From the NCBI GenBank assembly GCA_951812825.1, contig OX638324.1, forward strand, positions 1,797,141 through 1,861,140: a stretch of 64,000 bases of DNA. The letters are read 5' to 3'. Positions within the stretch are counted from its first letter, which is position 1. Each line of letters begins with the position of its first letter. Source of the DNA: an uncultured Dehalococcoidia bacterium. GTDB lineage: Bacteria > Chloroflexota > Dehalococcoidia > Lucifugimonadales > GCA-2712585. The notes beneath the pieces were generated by a model. That model had not been told where the DNA came from. It did not search any database and was given only the letters and a program-made list of their open reading frames with translations. A program made the position numbers and the translations under genes. Shown here one piece after another: positions 53,018-61,367 of this stretch.

Positions 53018-53374
53018 GTGTCAAAGATTGAGAACCCTGAAGTCGCGAGAGTATTCGCAAGCTATCCTGAGTCCATGCGCAAGAGGATGATGCGCCTGCG
53101 GCAACTGGTGATCGATACGGCATCGGAGACGGAGGGCGTCGATAAACTGGAGGAGACGCTGAAGTGGGGAGAGCCCAGCTATCTGACCAAGGGCGGCAGC
53201 ACGTTGAGAATGGACTGGAAAGACAGGGCGCCGAATCAGTACGCGATTTACTTCAACTGCAACACCAAACTGGTCAGCACTTTCAAAGAACTCTATGGCG
53301 ACGTGTTCACGTTTGAGGGAAAGAGAGCCATCGTGTTTGACGAAAACGATGAGTTGCCAGTGGACGAACTTTAG
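53018..53374 (+). CDS. DUF1801 domain protein
   Basis: 118 residues from GTG. The pattern fits DUF1801 (YdhG-like): VARVFASYPESMRKRMMRLR, then LEETLKWGEPSYL, NQYAIYFNCNTKLVSTFKEL. Function unknown; a domain often found in small bacterial genes spread by transfer. It begins 34 bases after tRNA-Lys and may be carried with it. Confidence 0.75.
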   Translation: MSKIENPEVARVFASYPESMRKRMMRLRQLVIDTASETEGVDKLEETLKWGEPSYLTKGGSTLRMDWKDRAPNQYAIYFNCNTKLVSTFKELYGDVFTFEGKRAIVFDENDELPVDEL

Positions 53375-53558
53375 CACTGCGTCTCGCTCACCCTTAGATA
53401 TCATCGTCTCAAGCATCTGCCGTTTTTAGGCGGATAGCCGCTCGCCAAAGAGAGCATTGCATCCGTGATGGCGTCTCTTTGGTAGGGAAACCGGGGTTGC
53501 TCGACAGCGGTTCTCCCTGGCGACGGTCCGGAAGATTGGGCACCTGCCTGGAGGTCTC

Positions 53559-54248
53559 ATGAAAAACCCATCTGCCAACAGCGATCTTACCTACGAAGCT
53601 CTTCATGCTCAGTGGGAGGAGTCCAGGGACCAACTGCCGGAGGGCCTTCAGCTTCGGACGTACCGAGGGCTGAGTTGGATTGCACGGGCGGAGATGGAGG
53701 GGGAGGATGAAGACGCAGCCTTCATTTTCTACTGGATTGCGTTCAATGCCATCTATGCCGAGGACAAGCCTGAAGTCGAATGGACGCCGGAGCGGGAGAC
53801 CTTTCGGGAATATTTCGGGAAGATTGTCGGGCTGGATGAGGATAACGTAGTCTACGATGCGATTTGGGAGAGGTTCTCCCAGGAGATTCGTGTTTTTCTG
53901 AATAATCGGTACGTGTTCGAGCCGTTCTGGAAATACCAAAACGGGGCGCCCGGACACGATAATTGGGAAGATTCCTTTGAGAGAAGCAAGCGGGCAGCGG
54001 GGCTTGCGCTGGCTGAACAGGATACGGCGAAGATACTCAGCATTTTGTTTGACAGGCTGTACGTGCTGCGAAACCAATTGATTCATGGGGGCGCCACCTG
54101 GCGAAGCTCGGTCAATCGGGAGCAGGTGCGGGACGGACGGAGGATTGTGGCGTTTTTGATTCCGCGGTTCGTTCAGATAATGGTGGGAAACCCCGGAGAG
54201 CCGTGGGGCGCGCCACACTATCCGCCGGTGGCGCGGGAAATTCTCTAG
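53559..54248 (+). CDS. HEPN-like helical protein
   Basis: 229 residues, nearly all helix. The C-terminal LYVLRNQLIHGGATW gives the R-x4-H motif (Arg 171, Asn 172, His 176) of HEPN-fold ribonucleases, here in the Apea-like style where RNxxxH is followed by GG. The N-terminal half is acidic; AFIFYWIAFNAIYA is a conserved-looking helix. HEPN proteins act in toxin-antitoxin and phage defence, but no antitoxin or nucleotidyltransferase gene lies beside it. It has no evident ribosome site. The preceding 184 bases show nothing. Confidence 0.6.
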   Translation: MKNPSANSDLTYEALHAQWEESRDQLPEGLQLRTYRGLSWIARAEMEGEDEDAAFIFYWIAFNAIYAEDKPEVEWTPERETFREYFGKIVGLDEDNVVYDAIWERFSQEIRVFLNNRYVFEPFWKYQNGAPGHDNWEDSFERSKRAAGLALAEQDTAKILSILFDRLYVLRNQLIHGGATWRSSVNREQVRDGRRIVAFLIPRFVQIMVGNPGEPWGAPHYPPVAREIL

Positions 54249-55789
54249 CCCGTCACATTCTCCCGCACCCACTGGGCCGCGCGTTCGCCCATCATCATGG
54301 TGCTGGCGTTGGGGTTGGAGCGGACGACGTTGGGCATGATTGAAGCGTCGACGACGCGCAGTCCCTCGATGCCGTGGACGGAGCAGAACTGGTTGACGAC
54401 GGCGTTGGGGTCTGAGGCGGGGCCCATCTTGCAGGTGCCGGAGGTGTGCTGGGCGGCGCTCATGTTATTGAGCATCCACTTGTCCAGGGTGTCGTCGTTG
54501 ATGAGGTCCGCGTCGGTTGGCGTCACTCTCTCAGTGAGGATGTCGCGGTAGGCGGGGTCTTCGGCCAGGCGGATGCTGAGGCGGACGCCCTCTCGCATAC
54601 GCAGCAGATCGCGAGGGTGGGAGATTTCGTAGTCTAGGGCGGGTGGGACGTCCTGGTCCGCGGAGGTGAGGTAGAGGCGGCCGGCGCTTTCGGGAAGCTC
54701 AGGGTGAACGTTGAAGTTCACGTGGGGAACGCCGTCGATGAGGGCCCGGTAGTCGGGGGTTATGGTCATGTCGCGGGGGATGTGGGAGTCGGCGGCGCTG
54801 TAGCGGAGCAGGATGGGGTTGGTGAGGTAGTCGCGCTCCAGCGCCGGACGCTCGCGGTAGGTGACGTTCACGGAGGGGTGGTTTCTTAGGTTCAAGCCCA
54901 CGCCGGGAAGATTGTGCATGACGGGGATGCCGTGGGTCTGCAGGTCCCTGGCGGGGCCGATGCCGGAGTGGAGGAGGAGGAAGGGGGAGCCGATGGCGCC
55001 GGCGCTGAGGACGGTCTGGCGGGCGGTGACGTCGAAGGTCTCGCCGCCGCTTTCCGCCTGGACGCCGATGCAGCGCTTGCCATCGAAGAGGAGACGGCGC
55101 ACGTTGACGCTGCCCCTGATGGTGAGGTTCACCCGGTGCCGGACGGGGTTCAGGTAGGCGACGGCGGTGTTGATTCGGACGCCGCCGACCTTGTTGAGGG
55201 GGAGCATGCCGACGCCGTGGGCCTCGGGGTGGTTCATGTCGGGGAAGTAGGGGTAGCCGGCGGAAACGCAGGCCTTGTGGAAGGCCTGGACGCTGGGGAG
55301 GAGGGACTCCAGGGGGAGGCGGTGGATGGGAAGGGGGCCGCGCTTGCCGTGGAAGTCGCCGCCGTAATCAGCGTCGTTCTCCATTTTGAGGAAGTAGGGA
55401 AGGACGTTGACGAAGGACCATTCCGGGTTGCCCATTTCGGCCCATTCGTCGAAGTCTTCCGGCAGCCCGCGGAGGTAGAAGGCGCCGTTGACGGCGCTGG
55501 TGCCGCCGACGACGTGGCCGCGCCACATGTGCTTGGTGCGCCCCTGGCTGCTGTTGATTCTGGCCGCGAATTCGCGCTTGTGGCGGGGCTCGATGCTGGG
55601 GCCGGACTGCATCTGGTAGCGTTGCACGTCCTCGGGGGTCTCGCCGAGGGTGCGATAGTCGTAGCCTTCCTCCAGAAGAAGGACGGAGAGGTTGGGGTCC
55701 TCAGAGACGCGGGAGGCCAGGACGCCCCCGGCGGAGCCTGCGCCGACGATGATAACGTCGTATTGTGGTTCGGTGGTGGCGTTAGGCAA
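54245..55789 (-). CDS. GMC-family flavin oxidoreductase
   Basis: 514 residues from TTG at 55789, chosen because GAGGTGATT lies directly upstream; the longer reading starts in unlike sequence. The FAD dinucleotide motif is VIIVGAGSAGGVLASR. The GMC signature segments are TKHMWRGHVVGGTSAVNGAF, VLSAGAIGSPFLLLHSGIGP, and a C-terminal VHGIEGLRVVDASIMP plus a His/Asn pair (AQHTSGTCKMG, RSNPNAST). It resembles choline or alcohol dehydrogenases. The substrate is not predictable. Confidence 0.92.
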   Translation of the reverse strand: MPNATTEPQYDVIIVGAGSAGGVLASRVSEDPNLSVLLLEEGYDYRTLGETPEDVQRYQMQSGPSIEPRHKREFAARINSSQGRTKHMWRGHVVGGTSAVNGAFYLRGLPEDFDEWAEMGNPEWSFVNVLPYFLKMENDADYGGDFHGKRGPLPIHRLPLESLLPSVQAFHKACVSAGYPYFPDMNHPEAHGVGMLPLNKVGGVRINTAVAYLNPVRHRVNLTIRGSVNVRRLLFDGKRCIGVQAESGGETFDVTARQTVLSAGAIGSPFLLLHSGIGPARDLQTHGIPVMHNLPGVGLNLRNHPSVNVTYRERPALERDYLTNPILLRYSAADSHIPRDMTITPDYRALIDGVPHVNFNVHPELPESAGRLYLTSADQDVPPALDYEISHPRDLLRMREGVRLSIRLAEDPAYRDILTERVTPTDADLINDDTLDKWMLNNMSAAQHTSGTCKMGPASDPNAVVNQFCSVHGIEGLRVVDASIMPNVVRSNPNASTMMMGERAAQWVRENVTG

Positions 55790-55949
55790 GGGAATCACCT
55801 CGATGGTTGGATATGAAGATGCTCTAATTGGAAAACTAGGTGAGATTATCCACAATTCGAGGGATTCATTCCAGGGGTAGAGGACTACTCTGCGATCCGA
55901 GGGATGGGAGCGCTTGCGTCGGATTTGCCTTAGGGAATACAATGGAACC

Positions 55950-56313
55950 GTGGCTTGGGAGGTAGAGTATACAGATGAATTTGCACATTGGTACTTTGAC
56001 CTCCTGCAAGGGCAAAAAGAGTCCGTAGCGGCAGTCGTCGACCAACTTGTGGATATGGGACCCTTTCTCCCTTTCCCTTACTCTATCTGGTATACAGGGT
56101 TCCCGCCACCGGCGGATGCGGGAGCTTCGGATTCAGAGCGGAAGTAGGCCACTGCGAGTCTTCTACGCCTTTGATCCCAGGCGCGCCGCCATTCCGCTGA
56201 TGGGTGGCGACAAAACAGGCAACAATAGGTTCTACCATGAATTCGTACCCAGGGCAGATGCTCTATATGACGAGCACATGGACGAACTTCGGAAGGAAGG
56301 GCTGATTCCATGA
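55950..56313 (+). pseudogene. RelE/HigB-type toxin gene with a frameshift
   Basis: Translation from GTG at 55950 gives WEVEYTDEFAHWYFDLLQ and VDQLVDMGPFLPFPYS. The family continues SGIQGSRHRRMREL, but in the other frame: one extra base (A at 56085, between TCT and TCT) breaks it. The rest, PLRVFYAFDPRRAAIPLMGG and DALYDEHMDELRKEG, is complete to the stop at 56313. The antitoxin follows in the usual ATGA overlap. The toxin is broken unless the base is a sequencing error or a programmed shift. Confidence 0.75.
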
Positions 56314-56672
56314 GTGGACGACATTCTTGGAGCGAATTGACAGAGAGCTTCTCTCCTGACATGCGTCGTCGCGTTGACGAAGCTAAGAGAGAGATACGTA
56401 ATGAAATGGCTCTTCATGAGTTGCGAAGGGCTCGTGCCCTTGCCCAGCGTGACCTGGCGAATGGACTAGACGTCGAGCATACTACCCCCGCAAATATTGA
56501 GGAGCGAGCAGACGAATACCTTTCCAATCTACGGTCACATGTAGAAGCGGTGGGAGGAAAGCTGAAGATTGTCGCGGAGTTTCCCTACGGGGAAGTGACT
56601 ATTGGCAGATTCTGCGAAGTTGGAGACGTAGAAGAATTACCGTCTGCCGGTGATGAAGGCACAAGGGTGTAA
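56310..56672 (+). CDS. HigA-type antitoxin with degenerate helix-turn-helix
   Basis: 120 residues, overlapping the toxin stop. MALHELRRARALAQRDLANG is the usual antitoxin helix, and the C-terminal ADEYLSNLRSHVEAVGGKL plus KIVAEFPYGEVTIGR matches toxin-contacting parts of this family. The recognition helix segment, DVEHTTPANIEERADE, is looser than usual. Gene order toxin-antitoxin fits HigBA. Confidence 0.78.
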   Translation: MSGRHSWSELTESFSPDMRRRVDEAKREIRNEMALHELRRARALAQRDLANGLDVEHTTPANIEERADEYLSNLRSHVEAVGGKLKIVAEFPYGEVTIGRFCEVGDVEELPSAGDEGTRV

Positions 56673-56708
56673 CTGCAGGACGCGCTAGCCTGCGATAAAC
56701 GAACGGCG

Positions 56709-56758
56709 TGCAATTCCTGCGTTTCTGTGGAACAGGAGCGGGAATTGCAACCCTATTT
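56709..56758 (+). terminator. Possible terminator after the toxin-antitoxin pair
   Basis: TGCAATTCC (56709-56717) pairs with GGAATTGCA (56741-56749), with an internal TCTGT/ACAG pair, followed by CCCTATTTTG. Only moderate T content. Confidence 0.45.
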
Positions 56759-56918
56759 TGTTCGAATCTTCTTCATTCTGCTGAATCTGCTTCGGCTCCA
56801 TCTAGGTGGATTTCAAATTCGCTGCAACTGGTCGCATAATAACTTTGCTTGATTGAAAGACCTTGGGGACTTTGTAGTCCCACTCAATTCTGGAATGCTT
56901 CACACAAGGAGGCCCCCC

Positions 56919-58439
56919 ATGACGGTTAGACCGCCGACTAGAGAGATGCTTCAGAAACTGGCTGAGATGAACCACTTCACTCTCTCCGGCAAGGAGTTGG
57001 AGGACTTTCACGAGATCATCAGCGATCTGTTCGATGACTTTCGCAAGGTGGAGCAGATGCCCTCGAATCTGCCGGTGGTGAGGCACGGGGAGCGTCGATC
57101 GGGCAACAGGCCGTCGCGGAAGGAGGACCCGTTCAACGCCATCGTGCGTCGATGCAGGGTGGCTGGGGCCGCGTCAGGCAGACTCGCCGGGCGGAAGGTG
57201 GGGGTGAAGGACAACATTTGCGTGGCGGGAATTCCGATGACGTGCGGCTCTCTGGTGCTGAAGGGGTTTGTGCCGGACATGGACGCAACGGTGGTGTCGC
57301 GTCTGCTGGACGCGGGGGCGGAGATCACCGCCGTGCTGAACATGGACGACTTCGCCTTCTCCGGCGCAGGGGATACGAGCGCTTACGGGCCCACGCTGAA
57401 CCCTCACAGCAGCGGACATCTGGCGGGGGGATCGTCGGGAGGGTCCGCCGCCGCGCTGTTCTATGACGACGTGGACATGACGTTGGGGGGCGACCAGGGA
57501 GGGTCCATTCGGATACCTGCGTCCTGGTCGGGGATTGTGGGGATGAAGCCTACCTACGGACTGGTGCCGTACACGGGGGTGGTGGGGATCGGCAGCACTT
57601 TCGACCACACGGGGCCGATGACGCGGAACGTGGCCGACAATGCGTTGATGCTGGAGGTGATTGCGGGGAAGGACCCGATGGACCCGAGGCAGAGGGAGGT
57701 CAGGACGGCGGCTTACACGGAAGCGTTAGCCGGAGGAGTCGAGGGCCTGAGGGTCGGTGTGGTGTCCGAAGGGTTCGTGCAGGATGGGGCGGAGCAGGAC
57801 GTGAACGACGGCGTCAGGCTGGCCATTGCGGAGTTGGAGGGGCTGGGAGCGCAGGTATCTGAGGTCTCCATCCCGGAGCATCTGACGTACCATCCGACTT
57901 TCTTCGGCATCAGCCTGGGAGAGGCGACGGCGACGTTCAACGCCAACGGGCTGGGTTTTGGCTGGCAGGGGTTGTACAACGAAGGGTTGGGGTCTGCCCT
58001 GGGAAAGTTCCGGCTGGCCCAGAGCCAGGACTTGCCGCCCACGTTGAAGGTGACGCTGCTGACGGGGACGTACCTGAACACGGAGTACCACGGGATGTTT
58101 TACGCCAAGGCGCAGAACCTGCGCCGGCTCTGGAGGGCGGCCTACGACAAGGCATTCGAGTCCTTCGACGTGCTGGCGATGCCCACGACGCCGATGAAGG
58201 CCCATGGGGTGATTTCGAATGCGGACAGCCGCGCCCTGCTGGACAATGCGTGGGACATGCTGACAAATACTGCGCCCTTCAACGCCACGGGGCATCCGGC
58301 GCTGAGCATCCCGTGCGGCAAGTCAGATGGGCTGCCGGTGGGGCTTATGCTGGTGGGGAGGGCCTTCGACGAGGCCACCCTTTACCGGGCCGCTGCGGCC
58401 TTCGAGGAGAACGTGGACTGGGAGAGTCTGGGCGACTGA
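56919..58439 (+). CDS. Amidase-signature protein
   Basis: 506 residues from ATG at 56919, with AAGGAGG six bases upstream. A Ser-cisSer-Lys amidase: Lys in KVGVKDNICVAG, GGSSGGSAAALFYDD, and GGDQGGSIRIPASWSGI. The first 90 residues form a helical, acidic extension. It resembles stand-alone amidases, not the tRNA amidotransferase. The substrate is unknown. GC and codon use match the genome. Confidence 0.88.
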   Translation: MTVRPPTREMLQKLAEMNHFTLSGKELEDFHEIISDLFDDFRKVEQMPSNLPVVRHGERRSGNRPSRKEDPFNAIVRRCRVAGAASGRLAGRKVGVKDNICVAGIPMTCGSLVLKGFVPDMDATVVSRLLDAGAEITAVLNMDDFAFSGAGDTSAYGPTLNPHSSGHLAGGSSGGSAAALFYDDVDMTLGGDQGGSIRIPASWSGIVGMKPTYGLVPYTGVVGIGSTFDHTGPMTRNVADNALMLEVIAGKDPMDPRQREVRTAAYTEALAGGVEGLRVGVVSEGFVQDGAEQDVNDGVRLAIAELEGLGAQVSEVSIPEHLTYHPTFFGISLGEATATFNANGLGFGWQGLYNEGLGSALGKFRLAQSQDLPPTLKVTLLTGTYLNTEYHGMFYAKAQNLRRLWRAAYDKAFESFDVLAMPTTPMKAHGVISNADSRALLDNAWDMLTNTAPFNATGHPALSIPCGKSDGLPVGLMLVGRAFDEATLYRAAAAFEENVDWESLGD

Positions 58440-58493
58440 AGGCGGGAGATGTTGTTGAGGGACGCCAAACATTTGCTTAGTTGAGGGTAAAAC

Positions 58494-58892
58494 ATGAAGG
58501 TGGATTTTGCTTTTCTGTGCGACCACGCCGAGATATCGGGGAAGATAAACGCCCTGGGCATCGGCTTCGACACCATCTATGCGAAACAGGCGCCGGCGCG
58601 GCATCCGTATTTTTTTCTGGTTGCGCAGATTCGGGCGAGCATCGCGGAGGCGGGGGATAAGGAGCTGACGGTGCGGCTCATCGACGAGGACGGGAAGGAT
58701 CTGACGCCGGAGATTCGGACGGTGATGTCGATATCCAGCCCACGGCAGGGCCGGCTGGAGAGTCTGGGACGCATCAGAATAGGGTTTAACAACGTTGAGT
58801 TCCCGCGCTACGCCAACTGCTCCGTCCACGCCGTCATAGACGGGCACGAGATGATCCGGATTCCGCTGTCCATCGAGCCGCCGAAGGGTTAG
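58494..58892 (+). CDS. Conserved hypothetical beta-rich protein
   Basis: 132 residues. The N terminus MKVDFAFLCDHAEISGKINA with LGIGFDTIYA resembles a small family of unknown function that I recall as a DUF (possibly DUF6941, unchecked). The rest is beta strands with charged turns, ending in HEMIRIPLSIEPPKG. It starts 54 bases after the amidase stop. No signal peptide. Confidence 0.6.
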   Translation: MKVDFAFLCDHAEISGKINALGIGFDTIYAKQAPARHPYFFLVAQIRASIAEAGDKELTVRLIDEDGKDLTPEIRTVMSISSPRQGRLESLGRIRIGFNNVEFPRYANCSVHAVIDGHEMIRIPLSIEPPKG

Positions 58893-58904
58893 GCGGTGGT
58901 TGGA

Positions 58905-59072
58905 ATGAGTGGACATTATCCCTTTAGAAGGTTGACGAAAGGGTTTTCGGCGAAGCGGCATCGTCGGATCGACGACATGAAGAAGAAGTTGCTGGCCGAA
59001 ATGACCAACGGCGACGATGCTAACACCCACTACCCGCAGGGGGGCAAGACCGAGGACGAACCGGCGGCTTAA
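58905..59072 (+). pseudogene. Truncated HigA/XRE-antitoxin-like ORF
   Basis: 55 codons. LTKGFSAKRHRRIDDMKKKL, then LAEM, aligns with the start of the antitoxin at 56310 (LTESFSPDMRRRVDEAKREI, then RNEM). The helix-turn-helix is missing: the sequence turns into a short Asp/Asn/Gly-rich tail. It follows the 58494 gene with 12 bases between. Probably a remnant of an antitoxin N terminus; chance is possible at this length. Confidence 0.45.
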
Positions 59073-59090
59073 GGACGGCTTCGCTACCCC

Positions 59091-60515
59091 CTAAGACACC
59101 GGGGGGTGGAGGTGGGCCCAGGGGTGGGCTTCCTCGTAGGCGGCGGAGGCTTGGAGGACGAGAGGCTCCTGGCCCTTGTCGCCGATCATGTGGAGGCCGA
59201 TGGGGAGTCCGCCCTCGGTGAAGCCGCCGGGGATGCTCGCAGCCGTCTGACCGCTCATGTTGATGAGGAAGTTGAAGGGGTTGAAGCCCCAGAATTCGCT
59301 CTGGACAGGTTGACCGTCGATGACTTGTGGAGGCTCGCCGATGGTGAAGGCGGGGGTGGCCATGACGGGGCTCAGAAGCAGGTCGTATTTGTCGAAGATG
59401 CGGGCGAAGTTGTAGCGATGCCATTCGAAGCTGCGGAGGGCGAAGGCGAGCTTTCGGGCCGACCAGGTCATGGCTTCTTCAATCAGGGGGCGGAGGGTAT
59501 CGTCCAGCAGGTCGGCGTTCTCTTCGAGGTGGACGCCATTGTTGGCGGCGCGGTCGGAGAACATGATGGTGTCCATTGTGTCGAAGGCCTCTTCGTAGTC
59601 GATGTTGATGTTGGCGTCCTCCACGTGGGCGCCCAGGTCCTGGAAGGCTAGGGCGGCGGCTTCGCAGGCGGCGCGGACTTCCGGGTCCACCGGCGCGGAG
59701 CCGAAGTTGGGCGTCCAGCCGATTCGCAGTCCCATGACGCCCTTGCCCAGGTTGGCGGAGAAATCGGGGGGTTGCGTGCGAATGCAGAGGGGGTCCCTGT
59801 CGTCGGGGCCGGAGAGGGCTTGGAGCAGGATGGCAGAGTCCTTGACGGTGCTGGTGATGGGGCCGTTCTGGCCGAGCTGGCCCCAGCCGCCGGGAGCGGT
59901 GGTGATGCTGGGCACGCGGCCCTGGGTGCCCTTGATGCCGTAGAGGCCGCAGTAGGAGGCGGGGATGCGGATGGAGCCGCCGCCATCGCTGCCCTGGGAG
60001 AGGGCGGAGAGGCCGGCGACCTGTCCGGCGGCGGCGCCACCGCTGGAGCCGCCGGGGGTGCGGGTGGTGTCCCAGGGGTTGCGGCAGGGAGGGCCGAGGC
60101 GGTTTTCGGTGGAACCCTTGTGGCCCATCTCCGGCGTGTTGGTCTTGCCGAGGATGATGGCGCCTGAGGCGCGGATTCGCTCGGCGACGATGTCGTCGGC
60201 GTCGGGCACGTCGTCCTTGAAGATAAGGGAGCCGTTGGTGGTGCGGATGCCCTTGGTGGCGTTGAGGTCCTTGATGGAGATGGGGACGCCGTGAAGGGGG
60301 GCGAGGTCGTCGCCGCGCATGACGGCCGCTTCGGCGTCCTTCGCCCAGCCGAGGGCCATGTCGCCGACGACGGTCAGGTAGGCGTTGAGCTGGGGGTTGA
60401 GGGCATCGATGCGGCGCAGGTAGAGTTCGACAAGCTCCACGGGGGAGACCTGCTTGGCGGCGATCATGTCGCGCTGTCTCCAGGCGGGGGTAAAGGCCAG
60501 GCTAATATCGTCCAT
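59091..60515 (-). CDS. Amidase-signature protein
   Basis: 474 residues. Lys in GVPISIKDLNATKG, GGSSGGAAAGQVAG, and GSDGGGSIRIPASYCG form the Ser-cisSer-Lys site. The C-terminal AASIPGGFTEGGLPIGLHMI is typical. Relatives include 6-aminohexanoate or acylamide hydrolases. It and the 56919 amidase are not close paralogues by eye. It lies 36 bases downstream of the VOC gene on the same strand. Confidence 0.9.
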   Translation of the reverse strand: MDDISLAFTPAWRQRDMIAAKQVSPVELVELYLRRIDALNPQLNAYLTVVGDMALGWAKDAEAAVMRGDDLAPLHGVPISIKDLNATKGIRTTNGSLIFKDDVPDADDIVAERIRASGAIILGKTNTPEMGHKGSTENRLGPPCRNPWDTTRTPGGSSGGAAAGQVAGLSALSQGSDGGGSIRIPASYCGLYGIKGTQGRVPSITTAPGGWGQLGQNGPITSTVKDSAILLQALSGPDDRDPLCIRTQPPDFSANLGKGVMGLRIGWTPNFGSAPVDPEVRAACEAAALAFQDLGAHVEDANINIDYEEAFDTMDTIMFSDRAANNGVHLEENADLLDDTLRPLIEEAMTWSARKLAFALRSFEWHRYNFARIFDKYDLLLSPVMATPAFTIGEPPQVIDGQPVQSEFWGFNPFNFLINMSGQTAASIPGGFTEGGLPIGLHMIGDKGQEPLVLQASAAYEEAHPWAHLHPPVS

Positions 60516-60551
60516 TCTTTCGCTCCCTCTATTCAGTTGGCGGTGGTGGGG

Positions 60552-60917
60552 TTAGACGCGGGTCATGAGCTCCAGCAGGTGGCCATCGGGGTCTTTGAAG
60601 TAGACGCCGCGGCCGCCCATGCGATGGTTGATGTCCATGTCTTCGCTGTTGTAGGGGCCGGAGCCGTAGGTGATGCCTTCGTCCTTGACGCGGCCGAAGA
60701 TGGCGTCGAAGTCGTCCTCGGTGACGTGGAAGGCGTAGTGGTGGGCTTCGAACTCGTCCCGGTTGTCGTAGTCGAGGGTGAGGGTGTCGTTGACCTGGAC
60801 GGGGGCGAAGTGGCCGTGGGAGCCTTCGTAGGTGAGGCCGAAGATTTTGGCGAAGAACTCGGCGGCGCGGACTTTGTCGCGGGAGGGTACGATGGTGTGG
60901 TTGAGGGTGATCTGCAT
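60552..60917 (-). CDS. Glyoxalase/VOC superfamily protein
   Basis: 121 residues, two beta-alpha-beta-beta-beta modules. Metal-ligand candidates are His 7 (ITLNHTIVPS), His 60 in HHYAFHVTEDDF and Glu 117 (GHLLELM). FKDPDGHLLELM is the usual C-terminal motif. A GGAGGTG site lies upstream of the ATG. The substrate is unknown; it may work with the amidase downstream. Confidence 0.85.
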   Translation of the reverse strand: MQITLNHTIVPSRDKVRAAEFFAKIFGLTYEGSHGHFAPVQVNDTLTLDYDNRDEFEAHHYAFHVTEDDFDAIFGRVKDEGITYGSGPYNSEDMDINHRMGGRGVYFKDPDGHLLELMTRV

Positions 60918-61000
60918 GGGGCACCTCCGGGGTTGGAATGTTCTGTAAGTTCAGCATATCCCAAGGTGAAGGGATTGTCTATGTTGGGGACCTTCTGCAC

Positions 61001-61029
61001 CGTCATTCCGGCCCCTGAGCCGGAATCCC
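61001..61029. repeat. Palindromic repeat (GTCATTCCGG..CCGGAATCC)
   Basis: GTCATTCCGG-CCCCTGAG-CCGGAATCC, between the VOC gene and tRNA-Leu; same family as 5622. Confidence 0.65.
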
Positions 61030-61056
61030 CTCCCTGGCACCCAACCCAACGGCGCA

Positions 61057-61086
61057 TTGCCGACGGAGTCAGCGGAGTAGTACCAT
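61057..61086 (+). promoter_or_regulatory. Predicted promoter of tRNA-Leu
   Basis: TTGCCG (61057-61062), 18 bases, TACCAT (61081-61086), 21 bases before the tRNA. Confidence 0.45.
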
Positions 61087-61107
61087 ATTGGGCGGTTGCT
61101 TAGCTGT

Positions 61108-61189
61108 GGGGAAGTGTCGGAATTGGTAGACGAGCATGATTTAGGATCATGTGCCGAAAGGCGTGGGAGTTCGAGTCTCCCCTTCCCCA
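61108..61189 (+). tRNA. tRNA-Leu (TAG anticodon)
   Basis: Acceptor GGGGAAG/CTTCCCC, anticodon stem CATGA/TCATG with loop TTTAGGA, a long variable arm (TGCCGAAAGGCG), T-arm GGGAG/CTCCC with TTCGAGT. The 3' CCA is not encoded. The DNA just after it changes to lower GC, as at many integration sites. Confidence 0.93.
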
Positions 61190-61220
61190 GTTTACGGAAT
61201 ACTTGCTCCCGCTTGATTCG

Positions 61221-61367
61221 ATGATGATTGAACGATTTACAGGTAAAGACGGACGCTACTATTCGATTGAAGCACTAGGAAATCAGTCGGCACTAGTAGG
61301 GGAAGCTGGGTTAATTGAGGCAGTGCAGGATGGCTCAATAATCCACGGGCACTCGGCGATGATTTGA
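61221..61367 (+). CDS. 48-residue ORF upstream of the cyclase, possibly a cyclic-nucleotide effector remnant
   Basis: ATG at 61221. MIERFTGKDGRYYSIEALGN and EAVQDGSIIHGHSAMI recall the N terminus of cyclic-nucleotide-binding proteins of defence systems, of the kind RFxGxxGRRxLIEALxxQ, from memory and unverified. It ends at the point where such a domain would continue. Its TGA overlaps the TTG of the cyclase (TTGA). A GTG/TTG reading into the tRNA is unlikely. It may be a real small coupled protein, a truncated effector, or a leader. Confidence 0.45.
   Translation: MMIERFTGKDGRYYSIEALGNQSALVGEAGLIEAVQDGSIIHGHSAMI

Noticed and set aside
61149-61220. An upstream start for the 48-residue ORF inside tRNA-Leu
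   Set aside because: That reading would translate tRNA sequence; the ATG at 61221 lies outside it.
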